From assembly GCF_010728155.1 (NCBI RefSeq), contig NZ_AP022605.1, positions 434,001-498,000 on the forward strand: DNA of 64,000 nucleotides, written 5' to 3'. This DNA is from Mycolicibacterium doricum (GTDB lineage: Bacteria > Actinomycetota > Actinomycetes > Mycobacteriales > Mycobacteriaceae). This document shows, one piece after another, positions 26,289-34,639 of the stretch (position 1 is its first letter; each line of letters starts with the position of its first letter). A program made the position numbers and the translations under genes. The notes beneath the pieces were generated by a model. It was not told where the DNA came from and did not search any database. It was given only the letters and a program-made list of their open reading frames with translations.

Positions 26289-27566
26289 TCACCAATCCCA
26301 CTCGATCGGAGTGTGGTTGCCTTCGCTTCGCCTCGTCACGGGGTTTCCGTTCGGGTCTATTCGCTGACCGGTCGCGTCCCGAAGCTCAACGTGAGGTGCT
26401 TCGCTACCGGGAGTGCGTGGACTTCCCTCCTTGATCGTCATTCGGACAATACCGTTCTCGTCGACGTACTTCGGCGGTCCACCGGGCGACTGAGTTTTAG
26501 TCCAACCTTGTGAAGTCGCATAGCCCTCCAATTCGCTTGCTTTCGGTGTCCGGCTCTTGAACAGGTCGCCCAGGTTCCGGACTGGCGGTGGCTTTCCTTC
26601 TGGCTTGCCCTTGCGGCCCAGGTTCTTGATGCGCTGCATTTTCTGGCGGACCCCGGCGATGTCGTGAACTTTCTTGACACCCTTACTGATGTTCTTCGAG
26701 ATCTTCCACGAGGCAATCGCTCCGGTGATCATCTGTGCGTACTTGGTGATCGAGTGTGCAGCCTTGGCCGTACCTGCGACCGCTCCGACACCGAAGGAGA
26801 CGAACGACGCGGCAACCGCGATGGCCGCTGTAACCGCCAATTCCTTCGCCAGCTCGTCGAGGATGTCTTCGAGTTGAGTCCGTAGGTCCTCGAGCGCTGA
26901 CTTGTACTGGCGGCATGACTCAGCCAGTTCGGCACATCCGTTGAGGATCGCTGATGCGGCTTCGCGCAGCTCCTCAAGGTCTCGCACGATGTACTCGACT
27001 TCAGGAGAATGCGTATCGTCGAAGGTGCGGGAGTCGACGTCCAAACCTTCGACGATCATCTCGGTTTGATGCACCGTCGCCAGGCGATCCCACGCATCCG
27101 CCGCCTTCGCGACCTTGTCGGTATCTCCATCCGGAACGGGTACGCCGACCTGCGACACCAACCCGATGGAGTCGTCCAGGAGTCCTTCGCCTGGCCCGCC
27201 CGCAGATGGTGGCGCTGTGAGCGTGCCGTCGACGCTTGCACGGTCGGCAGGCTTCGACGGCATCGGCGCTTGATTGCCAGGGGCCGAATCGTGTTCCGCG
27301 ACAGCGTGGTTGTAACCCGCCTGGATCATGACGCCGCCATAGTTCTCTAGGGCCTTCACCAGATCGTTGGCGGCTCCGAGGACTTCGCTTGCGCGCTCGT
27401 CGTAGGAGGCTGCCCAGGCCGTGCCGGCATCGTCGGACCCGGCCATGGAACCCGTCTCACCAAGAAGGTTCACATTCACTGCGAACGCGTCGTATAGCTT
27501 GCCGGCTTTGTCGAATAGTCCCTTGCCGACCGCGTAGTAAGTCTCCGGATCGACGTCCTGCGTCAC
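26289..27566 (-). CDS. ESX-secreted polymorphic toxin, intact copy
   Basis: 425 residues from GTG 27566. Residues 1-100 are the helical secretion module (TYYAVGKGLFDKAGKLYDAF), 100-170 a Pro/Ala linker, 170-260 helical, then a hydrophobic segment of about 25 residues (near 277-302) and a basic stretch (KMQRIKNLGRKGK). The tip after about residue 342 differs fully from the other copy: SRTPKASELEGYATSQGWTK, then PPKYVDENGIVRMTIKEGSP and HVELRDATGQRIDPNGNPVT. Tips of this type are often small RNases; that is a guess, and no catalytic residues could be fixed. The gene follows two WXG100 genes and precedes its immunity gene. Confidence 0.82.
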   Translation of the reverse strand: MTQDVDPETYYAVGKGLFDKAGKLYDAFAVNVNLLGETGSMAGSDDAGTAWAASYDERASEVLGAANDLVKALENYGGVMIQAGYNHAVAEHDSAPGNQAPMPSKPADRASVDGTLTAPPSAGGPGEGLLDDSIGLVSQVGVPVPDGDTDKVAKAADAWDRLATVHQTEMIVEGLDVDSRTFDDTHSPEVEYIVRDLEELREAASAILNGCAELAESCRQYKSALEDLRTQLEDILDELAKELAVTAAIAVAASFVSFGVGAVAGTAKAAHSITKYAQMITGAIASWKISKNISKGVKKVHDIAGVRQKMQRIKNLGRKGKPEGKPPPVRNLGDLFKSRTPKASELEGYATSQGWTKTQSPGGPPKYVDENGIVRMTIKEGSPRTPGSEAPHVELRDATGQRIDPNGNPVTRRSEGNHTPIEWDW

Positions 27567-27847
27567 GTCAACATGTCCCGATTGAGCTGCGCGGCATGGG
27601 TGTAGTTGCGATGGGCGTGCTCTGCCGCTTGCCGCAATTCGGCGAGCGCTTCCCGCATCTGCGTCGCACCGGACACCCATTCGTCGTGCTGAGCGCGATG
27701 CGCGGCGGCCGCCTCTCCGGACCAGGTGGTGTGCAGGTCGGCCACTTGGCAGTCCACTCGATCAGCGATGGCTTCGGCGCGCCGCTCGAATGATTGGAGC
27801 TTGTCGACGAATGCCAGCAGTTCATCCAGTTCGACCCGGTAGCGCAT
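27563..27847 (-). CDS. WXG100-family ESX protein, second partner (copy 2)
   Basis: 94 residues, the same protein as 20865-21149, with TTWSGEAAAAHRAQHDEW at the helical turn. It overlaps both neighbours (TGATG upstream, GTGA downstream). Serves as a secretion partner of the intact toxin in this operon. Confidence 0.85.
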   Translation of the reverse strand: MRYRVELDELLAFVDKLQSFERRAEAIADRVDCQVADLHTTWSGEAAAAHRAQHDEWVSGATQMREALAELRQAAEHAHRNYTHAAQLNRDMLT

Positions 27848-28158
27848 CAAAGCCCCAGATCCATGTCCGTCGACTCCAACGCCGTCGCGGATGCCGCGTC
27901 TTGCTCGGCGTATCGAGCGGCGGCGTGTCCAAGGTTGCGCGAGGATTCGGCGAGCGAGTCCACCAGGGTGGTGGCACCCTCCCGCCACTCATCCCAGATA
28001 GACCAGTACGCCGACGCGGCGGCGCCGGTCCAACCGCGTGACAAGATGTCCCACGCGTGCTGCAGGCTCGCTAGCTCTTCGCGAAGCTCCTCGGCATCAT
28101 TGCCGACCGCGCGCGAGATGTTGTACGCCTCGTCAACGTCTACTTCCAGGTGATCCAC
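27847..28158 (-). CDS. WXG100-family ESX protein, first partner (copy 2)
   Basis: 103 residues, the same protein as 21149-21460, with the GWTGAAASAYWSIWDEW turn and the same GTG start behind GGGGGAG. It is the first gene of the intact toxin operon. Having two almost identical sets means either set could supply partners to either toxin. Confidence 0.87.
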   Translation of the reverse strand: MDHLEVDVDEAYNISRAVGNDAEELREELASLQHAWDILSRGWTGAAASAYWSIWDEWREGATTLVDSLAESSRNLGHAAARYAEQDAASATALESTDMDLGL

Positions 28159-28304
28159 GGCTCCCCCGACGGCTGCGCCAATAGCTAACAGCCTATGGGC
28201 TCACCCCGCAGTCGACGTGCACGAATTCTCACGTTCGGACTTCCGCGTGAGGCTTTTGGTGCCATTTTGACCATCGCCGCGCCGTGTCGCGTTGATACCG
28301 GTTA

Positions 28305-28611
28305 CGGGTATTGCCTTCGTCTTTCCGACTCGCGAACTCGATAACCTCATGGAGGCCACCGGTGGCGACCGTCGCGCGTTGGAGCGAGCGCTCGGACTGC
28401 CGGACGGATACTTCCACACCGATGGGGTGGTACGCGTAGACGTTCCCGAACCAACCAACTTCGACTTACGAATACCCTCAGGGAATGAAGCCGGTGCCAA
28501 TGATCAGAGGATGCCAGGCGGGTTCCTACCGACAGGGATGCCTGAAGCGGTGATCGATGGTGCGGACGTACCTCCTGGCGACCTGACATTACAGACCTTG
28601 ATGGAAGGTGA
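28305..28611 (+). pseudogene. Orphan toxin tip, frameshifted near its end
   Basis: The plus frame reads ELDNLMEATGGDRRALERAL, then GYFHTDGVVRVDVPEP and LRIPSGNEAGANDQRMPGGF, PTGMPEAVIDGADVPPGDLT. This looks like the C-terminal domain of a secreted toxin. No start or secretion module precedes it. Comparison with 39579-39602 shows one A missing near 28588; with it restored the tip would end LTITDLDGR and stop on the start of the next gene (GTGA). So this is a displaced tip with a recent 1-nt loss. The biochemical activity is unknown. Confidence 0.6.
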
Positions 28612-28880
28612 CAACAGTGAAATTCGAGAAGGCCTTCGTATCAAGATTAGACCGCTACTCGCTGGGCGTCGAAACTGAATCAGGTCTTTACTATTTGGCA
28701 ATACCGGTTAGCAACCAGATGATCGATTACATGGAGTATTACAAGCTCAGCGACGAGGAGTATGAGGCGCTGCGTGGCGACTTAGACCAAGCGCGAGACT
28801 TCGCGGATTCATGTCGCCGACACGAACACGACGAGCGCCTCTTCATGCAGCCGGGGACCGACCGTGGCGTTCCACGATAA
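28608..28880 (+). CDS. Immunity protein candidate for the orphan tip
   Basis: 90 residues from GTG 28608: KFEKAFVSRLDRYSLGVETE, GLYYLAIPVSNQMIDYMEYY, then KLSDEEYEALRGDLDQARDF, ending with a polar RRHEHDERLFMQPGTD. The open frame and sensible composition suggest it is still intact, while its toxin is not. Keeping immunity genes without the toxin is common in polymorphic toxin loci. Orientation is opposite to the neighbouring operon. Confidence 0.65.
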   Translation: MTTVKFEKAFVSRLDRYSLGVETESGLYYLAIPVSNQMIDYMEYYKLSDEEYEALRGDLDQARDFADSCRRHEHDERLFMQPGTDRGVPR

Positions 28881-28989
28881 GCCGCTCTTTCGGTTTCAGA
28901 GTGCATCGATCCGTTCGGCGAGGATGACGCAGCGCAGCCGGTAGTGGGTGAGGTTACGCCATGACGTCCCGTCGCCTACTCGTCAACTT

Positions 28990-29350
28990 TACCCGGCGTG
29001 AAGAAGGCGCTGCGGATTCCGCCTTTGCGCTTGAGCTCCAGTGCCGCCACGCCGCGGATGACGTCAACGATCACAGCTTCGAGTTCGTTGACGCGGCGCG
29101 CGTCGTTATGCAGCGTGCGTATGGACATCCTGAATGGGTGGTTGGGGCCTTCGAGTCGAGCCTGCTCGAACGCTCCTCGTGGAGTTTCTCAAGTAACTCG
29201 GTGATGTGCTCGAGTGCCTACTGGCCTTGATGGTCGGGCCGCCTTCCCAGCAACCGGCACGAAGGTGGCTTTGCAGGGATCCCGCTGGAATTCATCCCGC
29301 AATGTGGACCCCGCCGGCTGCCGCTTTGGAAGCCATTGGGCTGACCAAAA
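28990..29350 (-). pseudogene. Deleted copy of the 21900-22568 membrane-protein gene
   Basis: On the minus strand SAQWLPKRQPAGST and ATFVPVAGKAA match the intact gene, then the hydrophobic region is missing, then EHITELLEKLHEERSSRL resumes and continues to about 28990. It ends abruptly at 29355 where repeat A begins, so this is the breakpoint of the long duplication. Confidence 0.75.
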
Positions 29351-29355
29351 CCCTC

Positions 29356-29897
29356 GGTCGTGATGCGACAGAATCCGTCCGTCGAGCTCACTCCCGACGG
29401 CGGACCCGGCCAGGTCAAAGTGGGGATACCAGAAGCTGTGGTGCAGCAGACCGACGACGGTGCGGTCCGCATCAAATACGATGCCGCCAACCCTTTTGCT
29501 CCCCACATTGCGAAGGACCCACCATGGCCAATGGTGAACAATCCGTGGAGGGTCAACGGTGATCTCGTCTTCACTCCCACGGCCGACGGCGTCCGTGTCG
29601 ACGGGACGTGCACCGACTACCCCTCCATGGAGGTGTATCAGGACTTCCCCGATGGTTCGTCTCGGACGGTGCTCATCGATGCGGCGATTGCCGGTAACTC
29701 GACCGGACCGATGGTGAATCTCCCACAGCACCACGAGGTCGGGGCCGGTGGCAGCGCGTTCGCACCATTCGATTCCGGAGGGTGGAATCCTGACTACGAT
29801 GTACCAATCCCCCTTGCCGTGGACGGAGTTCGGGACCACGACTGACCCATCACGGCTTCCGTCGATCCCGTTGCCGCCGGGCGTGACTCCAGTGTGA
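29356..29897 (+). pseudogene. 3' fragment of the EspE-like effector (copy 2)
   Basis: Begins exactly at the repeat boundary with MRQNPSVELTPDGGPGQVKV and has no N-terminal secretion module. One extra C near 29814 shifts the frame, so the last residues differ from copy 1 (PIPLAVDGVRDHD and stop at 29845). It cannot make a secreted effector but keeps the two downstream membrane genes in place. Confidence 0.85.
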
Positions 29898-29910
29898 TCA
29901 GGTAGGCGAC

Positions 29911-30234
29911 ATGACAGCACTCGCGCGACTCAATGGCCAGGACTCACGGGTCTGGTCCACGGCTACATGGTCGGCGCCGCTCACGACCCAGCTGGTCCTG
30001 GCGCTCGTCATCGTGACAACCTGGCTGCTGGGGAAGTGGTTCCCTGGTACCGGAGCAGTCGTCCTCTTCGTAGCCGGTGCCGGCGCCGCCTTCCTCCTAT
30101 GCGCAGGGATCACTCTCCTGCTGGCCCGATCGTCTTCTTCACGTGCACGCGGCATCGCACTCGGCGTCGTCGGGTCGTATGCGGTTGTCCTCGTGGGTGG
30201 ACTGCTCTACGGGTTATGGATCTTGGCGTGGTGA
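29911..30234 (+). CDS. Small membrane protein, possible immunity protein (copy 2)
   Basis: Identical in translation to the 107-residue three-helix protein at 15454-15777. Here it follows a truncated effector, so it would be an orphan immunity gene if the immunity idea is right. Confidence 0.62.
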   Translation: MTALARLNGQDSRVWSTATWSAPLTTQLVLALVIVTTWLLGKWFPGTGAVVLFVAGAGAAFLLCAGITLLLARSSSSRARGIALGVVGSYAVVLVGGLLYGLWILAW

Positions 30235-30536
30235 CTTCACGGGTGCCGCAACCGCTCGCGTCGTCCTATGGACCCGTCACGTTCGTGGCGGCACTGGTGA
30301 ACATCCTTTTCGTCGAGACTGCTGCCGTTTGGTATTTTCTGCCGTGGTTCGCCCTCGCCATCTTTGTCCTGCCGTTCGTGCTGATCGATCTCGCAATCGC
30401 GGCAGTCCTCCGGTCGCGCCCTGGAGTCGCCGGGCAAGTAGGGCGAGGGATGTTGATCGGATTGGTCGCTGCGCCAGTGGCTTTGGCAGTGTTCCTGCCG
30501 GGCTTCCTGCTTGTCCAGGCCGCTGGCCTCGTCTGA
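30231..30536 (+). CDS. Small membrane protein, possible immunity protein (copy 2)
   Basis: Identical in translation to the 101-residue protein at 15774-16079, with the same 4-bp overlap with the preceding membrane gene. Confidence 0.6.
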   Translation: MTSRVPQPLASSYGPVTFVAALVNILFVETAAVWYFLPWFALAIFVLPFVLIDLAIAAVLRSRPGVAGQVGRGMLIGLVAAPVALAVFLPGFLLVQAAGLV

Positions 30537-31291
30537 TTGGCGTCGTCGCGCACCGAACGCCTCGGTTGTCCGATGCGCCGGGGCTCTTCGGGTTCCCGAA
30601 CTCGATCCGGTCGCGGGCATCAACGAGGCCGAGGCGTGGATGGGCAAGCGGGTGTTCGGGAGTTTCCAGGACAGTTCGGCTAGGCACATCGCAAAGCTCG
30701 CGGGAATCCTGGCGCCGGTCGCGCCCGGCTTCGTCGTCAGCCTTGATGCCCTGGACGACTGCGGGGTACGCCCGACCGCAAGCGATGGGCCCTTGCATGA
30801 GGCCTGCGACCTGGTCCTTTCCGGCGATGACAAATCTGCGTCGCAGTCTCAGTCGCCGCATCATTTTCGAACGCCTTGCTGTACTTTGATAGTTCCCCGC
30901 ATCCGCCACGGCCAGTTCACGCTCGACCAGCCCGGCGTAAGCGGGCAGTGCGGCGATGAGGTCGAGCTTTCCGTAGGCCTTGGCGAGATAGCTCCAGACG
31001 CGGTCGTCATTGAGGCCGAGGGTGTGCACCAGCCACCACGCGTGCGGAATGTCTCAGGGACAGTTGCGCGAACAGCACCGCCTGACGCGAACACGGCGAC
31101 CCGCGCTCAGAGCAGTACATCCGGTCGGTGCCTGGTTCGTCTACGATGCCGATAACATGCTGTCGTCGAGGTAGACGCAGGCGCAGGTTACTGGCTGTAG
31201 TCGTCACGAGTCACCGATCCCACTCGGCCGCGGTTCGATCGCTTCTACCTACCGTCGTGGCGGATGTGCCTTTCGCTCTGTCGGTCCGTCT
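30537..31291. other. Unassigned stretch, copy 2 of 16080-16838
   Basis: Same sequence as copy 1 apart from two 2-bp deletions. In this copy the plus frame stays open from 30511 to 31155 (LHEACDLVLSGDDKSASQSQ follows the shared part), whereas the minus frame seen in copy 1 is broken near 31054. No intact recognised gene. Confidence 0.35.
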
Positions 31292-31552
31292 TCATGGCCA
31301 CTTGCTGATTCGAGCGGCGTTGAATTGCGCGAGGACCGCGCTCACCTCGCGTCCATAGCCGGTCGGCTCCCAGTCATCGTCGAGGTTGTCGGTCAGTTCG
31401 TCGCTGAGCGCCGACATGATTTCTTCGGCTTCGGAACGAGTCACCGAACCGGACCGGCGTACACGTGCTAAAAGATCAGGGCTTCGCCGCGTCAGGATTT
31501 CACCGAGCATCTCAGCCTGACCGGTGCCCAGAAACCCGAAGTCGCTATCCAC
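31292..31552 (-). CDS. Small acidic protein, immunity-like (copy 2)
   Basis: Identical in translation to the 86-residue protein at 16839-17099 (EILTRRSPDLLARVRRSG and DELTDNLDDDWEP). Confidence 0.58.
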   Translation of the reverse strand: MDSDFGFLGTGQAEMLGEILTRRSPDLLARVRRSGSVTRSEAEEIMSALSDELTDNLDDDWEPTGYGREVSAVLAQFNAARISKWP

Positions 31553-31742
31553 CTGCTCCTCCTGTCCCGGCGCTGTTGTTCGCCCAACCGGTGATTACTT
31601 TGCCTCGCTCGTGTCAGCGCCGGTCGAATCCTGAGCGGCCCTGCTCCGGTCCGGAACTACCTGCTCACTTCCGACCGGAGCTGACACGCGTTCCTCATTA
31701 CGTTGAAGAAAACCGACACCTGACTAGTCACCGACAACGATG

Positions 31743-31953
31743 TACCGCGCCTCCCAGTTCTCATCTAGGTGGTCGGTGGCTCGTCGTTGAAAATTGAGAC
31801 GATCTGCCTGGCATCCGAACGCGCCACTGACGTGGACTGCAGGACTTGCTCGAGAAGGGCAGGGCTGCGTCGCGCCAGTATTGCGTCGATAACAGCCTTG
31901 TAATCCTTGCCGAGGAGCGAAAGTGAGCATTCATGGCAGCGTCCGACGTCTCC
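31743..31953 (-). pseudogene. Immunity-like gene remnant, frameshifted (copy 2)
   Basis: Same broken gene as 17290-17500, including the same missing base. Because both copies share the lesion, it was already dead before the duplication. The helicase fragment described at 17215-17312 also recurs next to it, at about 31668-31765. Confidence 0.58.
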
Positions 31954-31962
31954 GGCGAATCT

Positions 31963-32361
31963 CTACTCCGACGCTCCGTCGGCCGGCTTTTTGGCACTCC
32001 ACACAGCCAATTTGCCGCCCGGTGTGCTGACAACGAGCGCGCCGTCCGGCCCGGACACGCTCCATGCTTCATAGGCTGCATCGGGCTTCACCGATAGATG
32101 AGCCCCGCCGCTGAACCTGACACTGAGGGCACCTGCCTCGTCGGCGAAGGCTTCTTCGACTGTTTGTCCCACTAGCTGATGAATAGGCTGAAACGCATCT
32201 TGGGCGTCTTCTTCAGGTGAAAGGGAGATGACGTCGTCTCCGACGACGACCGTGAACGGTGACTCGATGACGATGAAGTGGACGTCTGCCAGTTGCATCC
32301 TGACCGTGTAGTTCACCAACACCGATTGGAGTTCTTTTCCTTCTAGCTCAAGGTTTTTCAC
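31963..32361 (-). CDS. Immunity protein candidate, DUF6188-like (copy 2)
   Basis: Identical in translation to 17510-17908. Its partner toxin is reduced to the last 40 or so codons here, so this is an orphan immunity gene. Confidence 0.66.
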   Translation of the reverse strand: MKNLELEGKELQSVLVNYTVRMQLADVHFIVIESPFTVVVGDDVISLSPEEDAQDAFQPIHQLVGQTVEEAFADEAGALSVRFSGGAHLSVKPDAAYEAWSVSGPDGALVVSTPGGKLAVWSAKKPADGASE

Positions 32362-32484
32362 GGCCAGCCTTTCGGTATTGAATACGAGCCATCGGGGTTC
32401 CGTGGTATGTGCGTTTCCGCCCGTGTGCCTGGCTTGCCATCGAGGTTAATTGGCTGATTGTGTTCGTTTGTGAACTTCACATAG
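32358..32484 (-). pseudogene. Toxin tip remnant (copy 2)
   Basis: The final part of the IPKGWP tip (YVKFTNEHNQPINLDGKP, then HIPRNPDGSYSIPKGWP) with the same ATGA overlap to the immunity gene. Upstream it is joined at 32485 to LGRKGK-type linker sequence and then to a different toxin's front end, so about 170 bp between tip and linker are gone compared with copy 1. Confidence 0.75.
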
Positions 32485-32975
32485 CTGCTTGCCCTTGCGC
32501 CCGAGATGGTCGATTCCAGTGTCGTCGCGGATGCGCCCTTGTAGATCGGTGACTTTGGCCGCAACCTGCGCGGCGTACTCCTCTGTCATGTGAGTGGTGT
32601 CGGGTGGGATCACCTGATTGGTGGTCTCATCGATGGCCGCCGCCGGAGGGGTGGCGGCGTCGTCGACGATGCGCTTGATTGTCTCGGCGAGATCCTCGGC
32701 GTCCTGGTGGACAGTTTCCATCCGGCTCGCCGCAGGTGCCAAGGCTGTCAGTCACCGCGTCTGGTCGCTCGCCGTGGCCACCATCGCGGACCTGGCCGCC
32801 TGCGCGCCCTGTCCCTCCCAAGCGGACACCGTGATCAGCGAGCGATGGAAGTCAGCGGAGTGGGGGTCGTTCGTGGTGGCGTCACGCGCTGATTGGGCAG
32901 CTCGGCGATCTCGGGAGGCCGACTCCTTGAGCTCCTTGAGTTCAGCGCCATGTGATCAAGTCAGGGCGCTGAACC
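32485..32975 (-). pseudogene. Remnant of third-type toxin N-terminal module (R1)
   Basis: Minus-strand frames give, in pieces, ADFHRSLITVSAWEGQGAQA, AARSAMVATASDQ, RMETVHQDAEDLAETIKRIV and HMTEEYAAQVAAKVTDLQGR. These match the front of the intact toxin at 35690-37414 (for example DFYRSLITVSTWEGRGAQAA). At least three frame breaks are present, including a 2-bp loss right after the TTG start (near 32962). It is fused to the linker of the copy-2 tip, a recombination scar. Confidence 0.75.
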
Positions 32976-33039
32976 CGCGTTGCCGAACCCGCGGCACATC
33001 AGAGCCTCCACCAGAACCAGGGCGATTCATGCGGTCGAC

Positions 33040-33485
33040 CGGTTATGGCAGGGCCAACGCAACCTTGTCGTGCTGGGCAACGGCCAGGTGCGCGGCCAAG
33101 GGCCGGTGCCGAAGATCGTCAAGCTCGTCCCCGTCGCTGTCCTGGGGGAGTAGCAGATCGTGCAATGAGTCTGCCGACTTCACCGCCGGCTGAGCTTCCC
33201 CGCTGGCATCGGTGATCGCACGCGCCAGTTCGGCATCCATTCGCTCGCCGTCGGCGAGTACGGCGGCGATGCGCCCTTGTAGATCGGTGACTTTGGCCGC
33301 AACCTGCGCGGCGTACTCCTCTGTCATGTGAGTGGTGTCGGGTGGGATCACCTGGTTGGTGGTCTCATCGATGGCCGCCGCCGGAGGGGTGGCGGCGTCG
33401 TCGACGATGCGCTTGATTGTCTCGGCGAGATCCTCGGCGTCCTGGTGGACAGTTTCCATCCGGCTCGCCGCGGTGCCAAGGCTGT
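33040..33485 (-). pseudogene. Remnant of third-type toxin N-terminal module (R2)
   Basis: Begins at the IS3 element edge with DSLGTAASRMETVHQDAEDL and continues in one frame through AAIDETTNQVIPPDTTHMTE and DGERMDAELARAITDASGEA to SADSLHDLLLPQDSDGDELD. It is the next part of the same secretion module as R1, lacking both its start (removed at the IS edge) and its toxic tip. A frame stop occurs near 33043. Confidence 0.75.
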
Positions 33486-33598
33486 CAGGAGCAGGAGCTG
33501 GCCAAGACCCGCGCCGTGGTGGATGTCCAGGCAAACTGCACGCGCTCTTGGAGACGCTCTCCGAAAGCGCGGATACCGATCCGAGGTGGACACCGTGA
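33486..33598 (+). pseudogene. orfA remnant of IS3-family element
   Basis: The last 35 or so codons of an IS3-type orfA: QELAKTRAVVDVQ in one frame, then GKLHALLETLSESADTDP in another, so one base is inserted or lost near 33528. The helix-turn-helix part is missing. Confidence 0.7.
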
Positions 33599-34617
33599 CT
33601 GATCAGGCCGTCACGGAGTTGGCGCCGCAGCTGGGCATACGAGCTGCCTGCGAAGCTGTCGGGGCGTCGCAGGCCAGCTACTACCGGCGCCACCGGCAAA
33701 GCCCGCCACCGGCGCGGCCAGAGCCCATCCCGCACCGTCAGCGGCGGCAACCGCGGGCGCTGAGTGCCGCCGAACAGCAGGCCATCCTCGATGTGCTGCA
33801 CAGCGACCGGTTCGCCGACCTCGCACCGGCTGAGGTGTGGGCCACCCTGCTCGATGAAGGTGTCTACCTGGGCTCGCAGTCGACGTTCTACCGGCTGTTG
33901 CGCCAAGCCGGCGAGGTGCGTGAGCGCCGCGCCCAGGCAGCACATCCGGCGAAGGTGAAACCCGAACTGGTGGCCAGCACCCCCAATGCGGTGTGGTCGT
34001 GGGACATCACGAAGTTACGTGGCCCAGCGAAGTGGACCGACTACTACCTGTACGTGATCTTGGACATCTTCTCCCGCTATGTCGTTGGCTGGATGGTCGC
34101 CAGCCGCGAATCGGCGGCGCTGGCCGAGGTGCTGATCCGCCAGACCTGCGCCAAGCAAGGGATCAACCGTGACCAGTTGACGATCCACGCCGACCGCGGC
34201 AGTTCCATGACCAGCAAGCCAGTGACGTTCTTGCTGGCCGATCTCGGTGTCACCCAGTCACATTCGCGACCACACGTATCCAACGACAACCCGTTCAGCG
34301 AGGCCCAGTTCAAGACGTTGAAGTACCGGCCCGACTTCCCCGGCCGGTTCGGCTCGATCGAGGAAGCTCGATTGCACTGCCAAGTCTTCTTCGGTTGGTA
34401 TAACGATGAACATCGCCACAGCGGGCTGGGCCTGCATACCGCCGCTGACGTTCACTACGGGCTGGCCGAGGCAGTCCGCGACAAGCGTGCCGGCGTACTC
34501 GACGCCGCCTACGCCGAACACCCGGAACGGTTCGTCCGCAAACCGCCCGAACCGCCGAAGATCCCCGAAATCTCGTGGATCAACCCACCCGACCATCCAG
34601 AGGAGGACGCTCAGTAA
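33595..34617 (+). CDS. IS3-family transposase OrfB (DDE integrase core)
   Basis: 340 residues from GTG 33595. After an HTH-like start (GIRAACEAVGASQASYYRRH) comes an rve integrase core: VWSWDITKLRGP with the first Asp, LTIHADRGSSMTSKPV with the second, and NPFSEAQFKTLKYRPDFPGR with the Glu. All three catalytic acids are present, so the protein itself looks complete. In IS3 elements the functional product is an OrfAB fusion, and orfA is broken here. Confidence 0.88.
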   Translation: MTDQAVTELAPQLGIRAACEAVGASQASYYRRHRQSPPPARPEPIPHRQRRQPRALSAAEQQAILDVLHSDRFADLAPAEVWATLLDEGVYLGSQSTFYRLLRQAGEVRERRAQAAHPAKVKPELVASTPNAVWSWDITKLRGPAKWTDYYLYVILDIFSRYVVGWMVASRESAALAEVLIRQTCAKQGINRDQLTIHADRGSSMTSKPVTFLLADLGVTQSHSRPHVSNDNPFSEAQFKTLKYRPDFPGRFGSIEEARLHCQVFFGWYNDEHRHSGLGLHTAADVHYGLAEAVRDKRAGVLDAAYAEHPERFVRKPPEPPKIPEISWINPPDHPEEDAQ

Positions 34618-34639
34618 ATACCGCGCAACGGTGCCTCAT

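Larger units (their letters stand above)
26603..28304. repeat. Direct repeat B, copy 2
   Basis: Matches 18207-18293 plus 19988-21607. This copy keeps the uninterrupted target site (CTGA at 26686-26689) and therefore shows the pre-insertion state. Differences from copy 1 are few single-base changes, mostly synonymous. Confidence 0.93.
29356..32484. repeat. Long direct repeat A, copy 2
   Basis: 3129 bp matching 14900-18031 in the same orientation. The left end abuts the deleted membrane-protein pseudogene and the right end abuts a remnant toxin front end. The few differences are indels of 1-2 bp, which fits a recent duplication. Confidence 0.93.
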
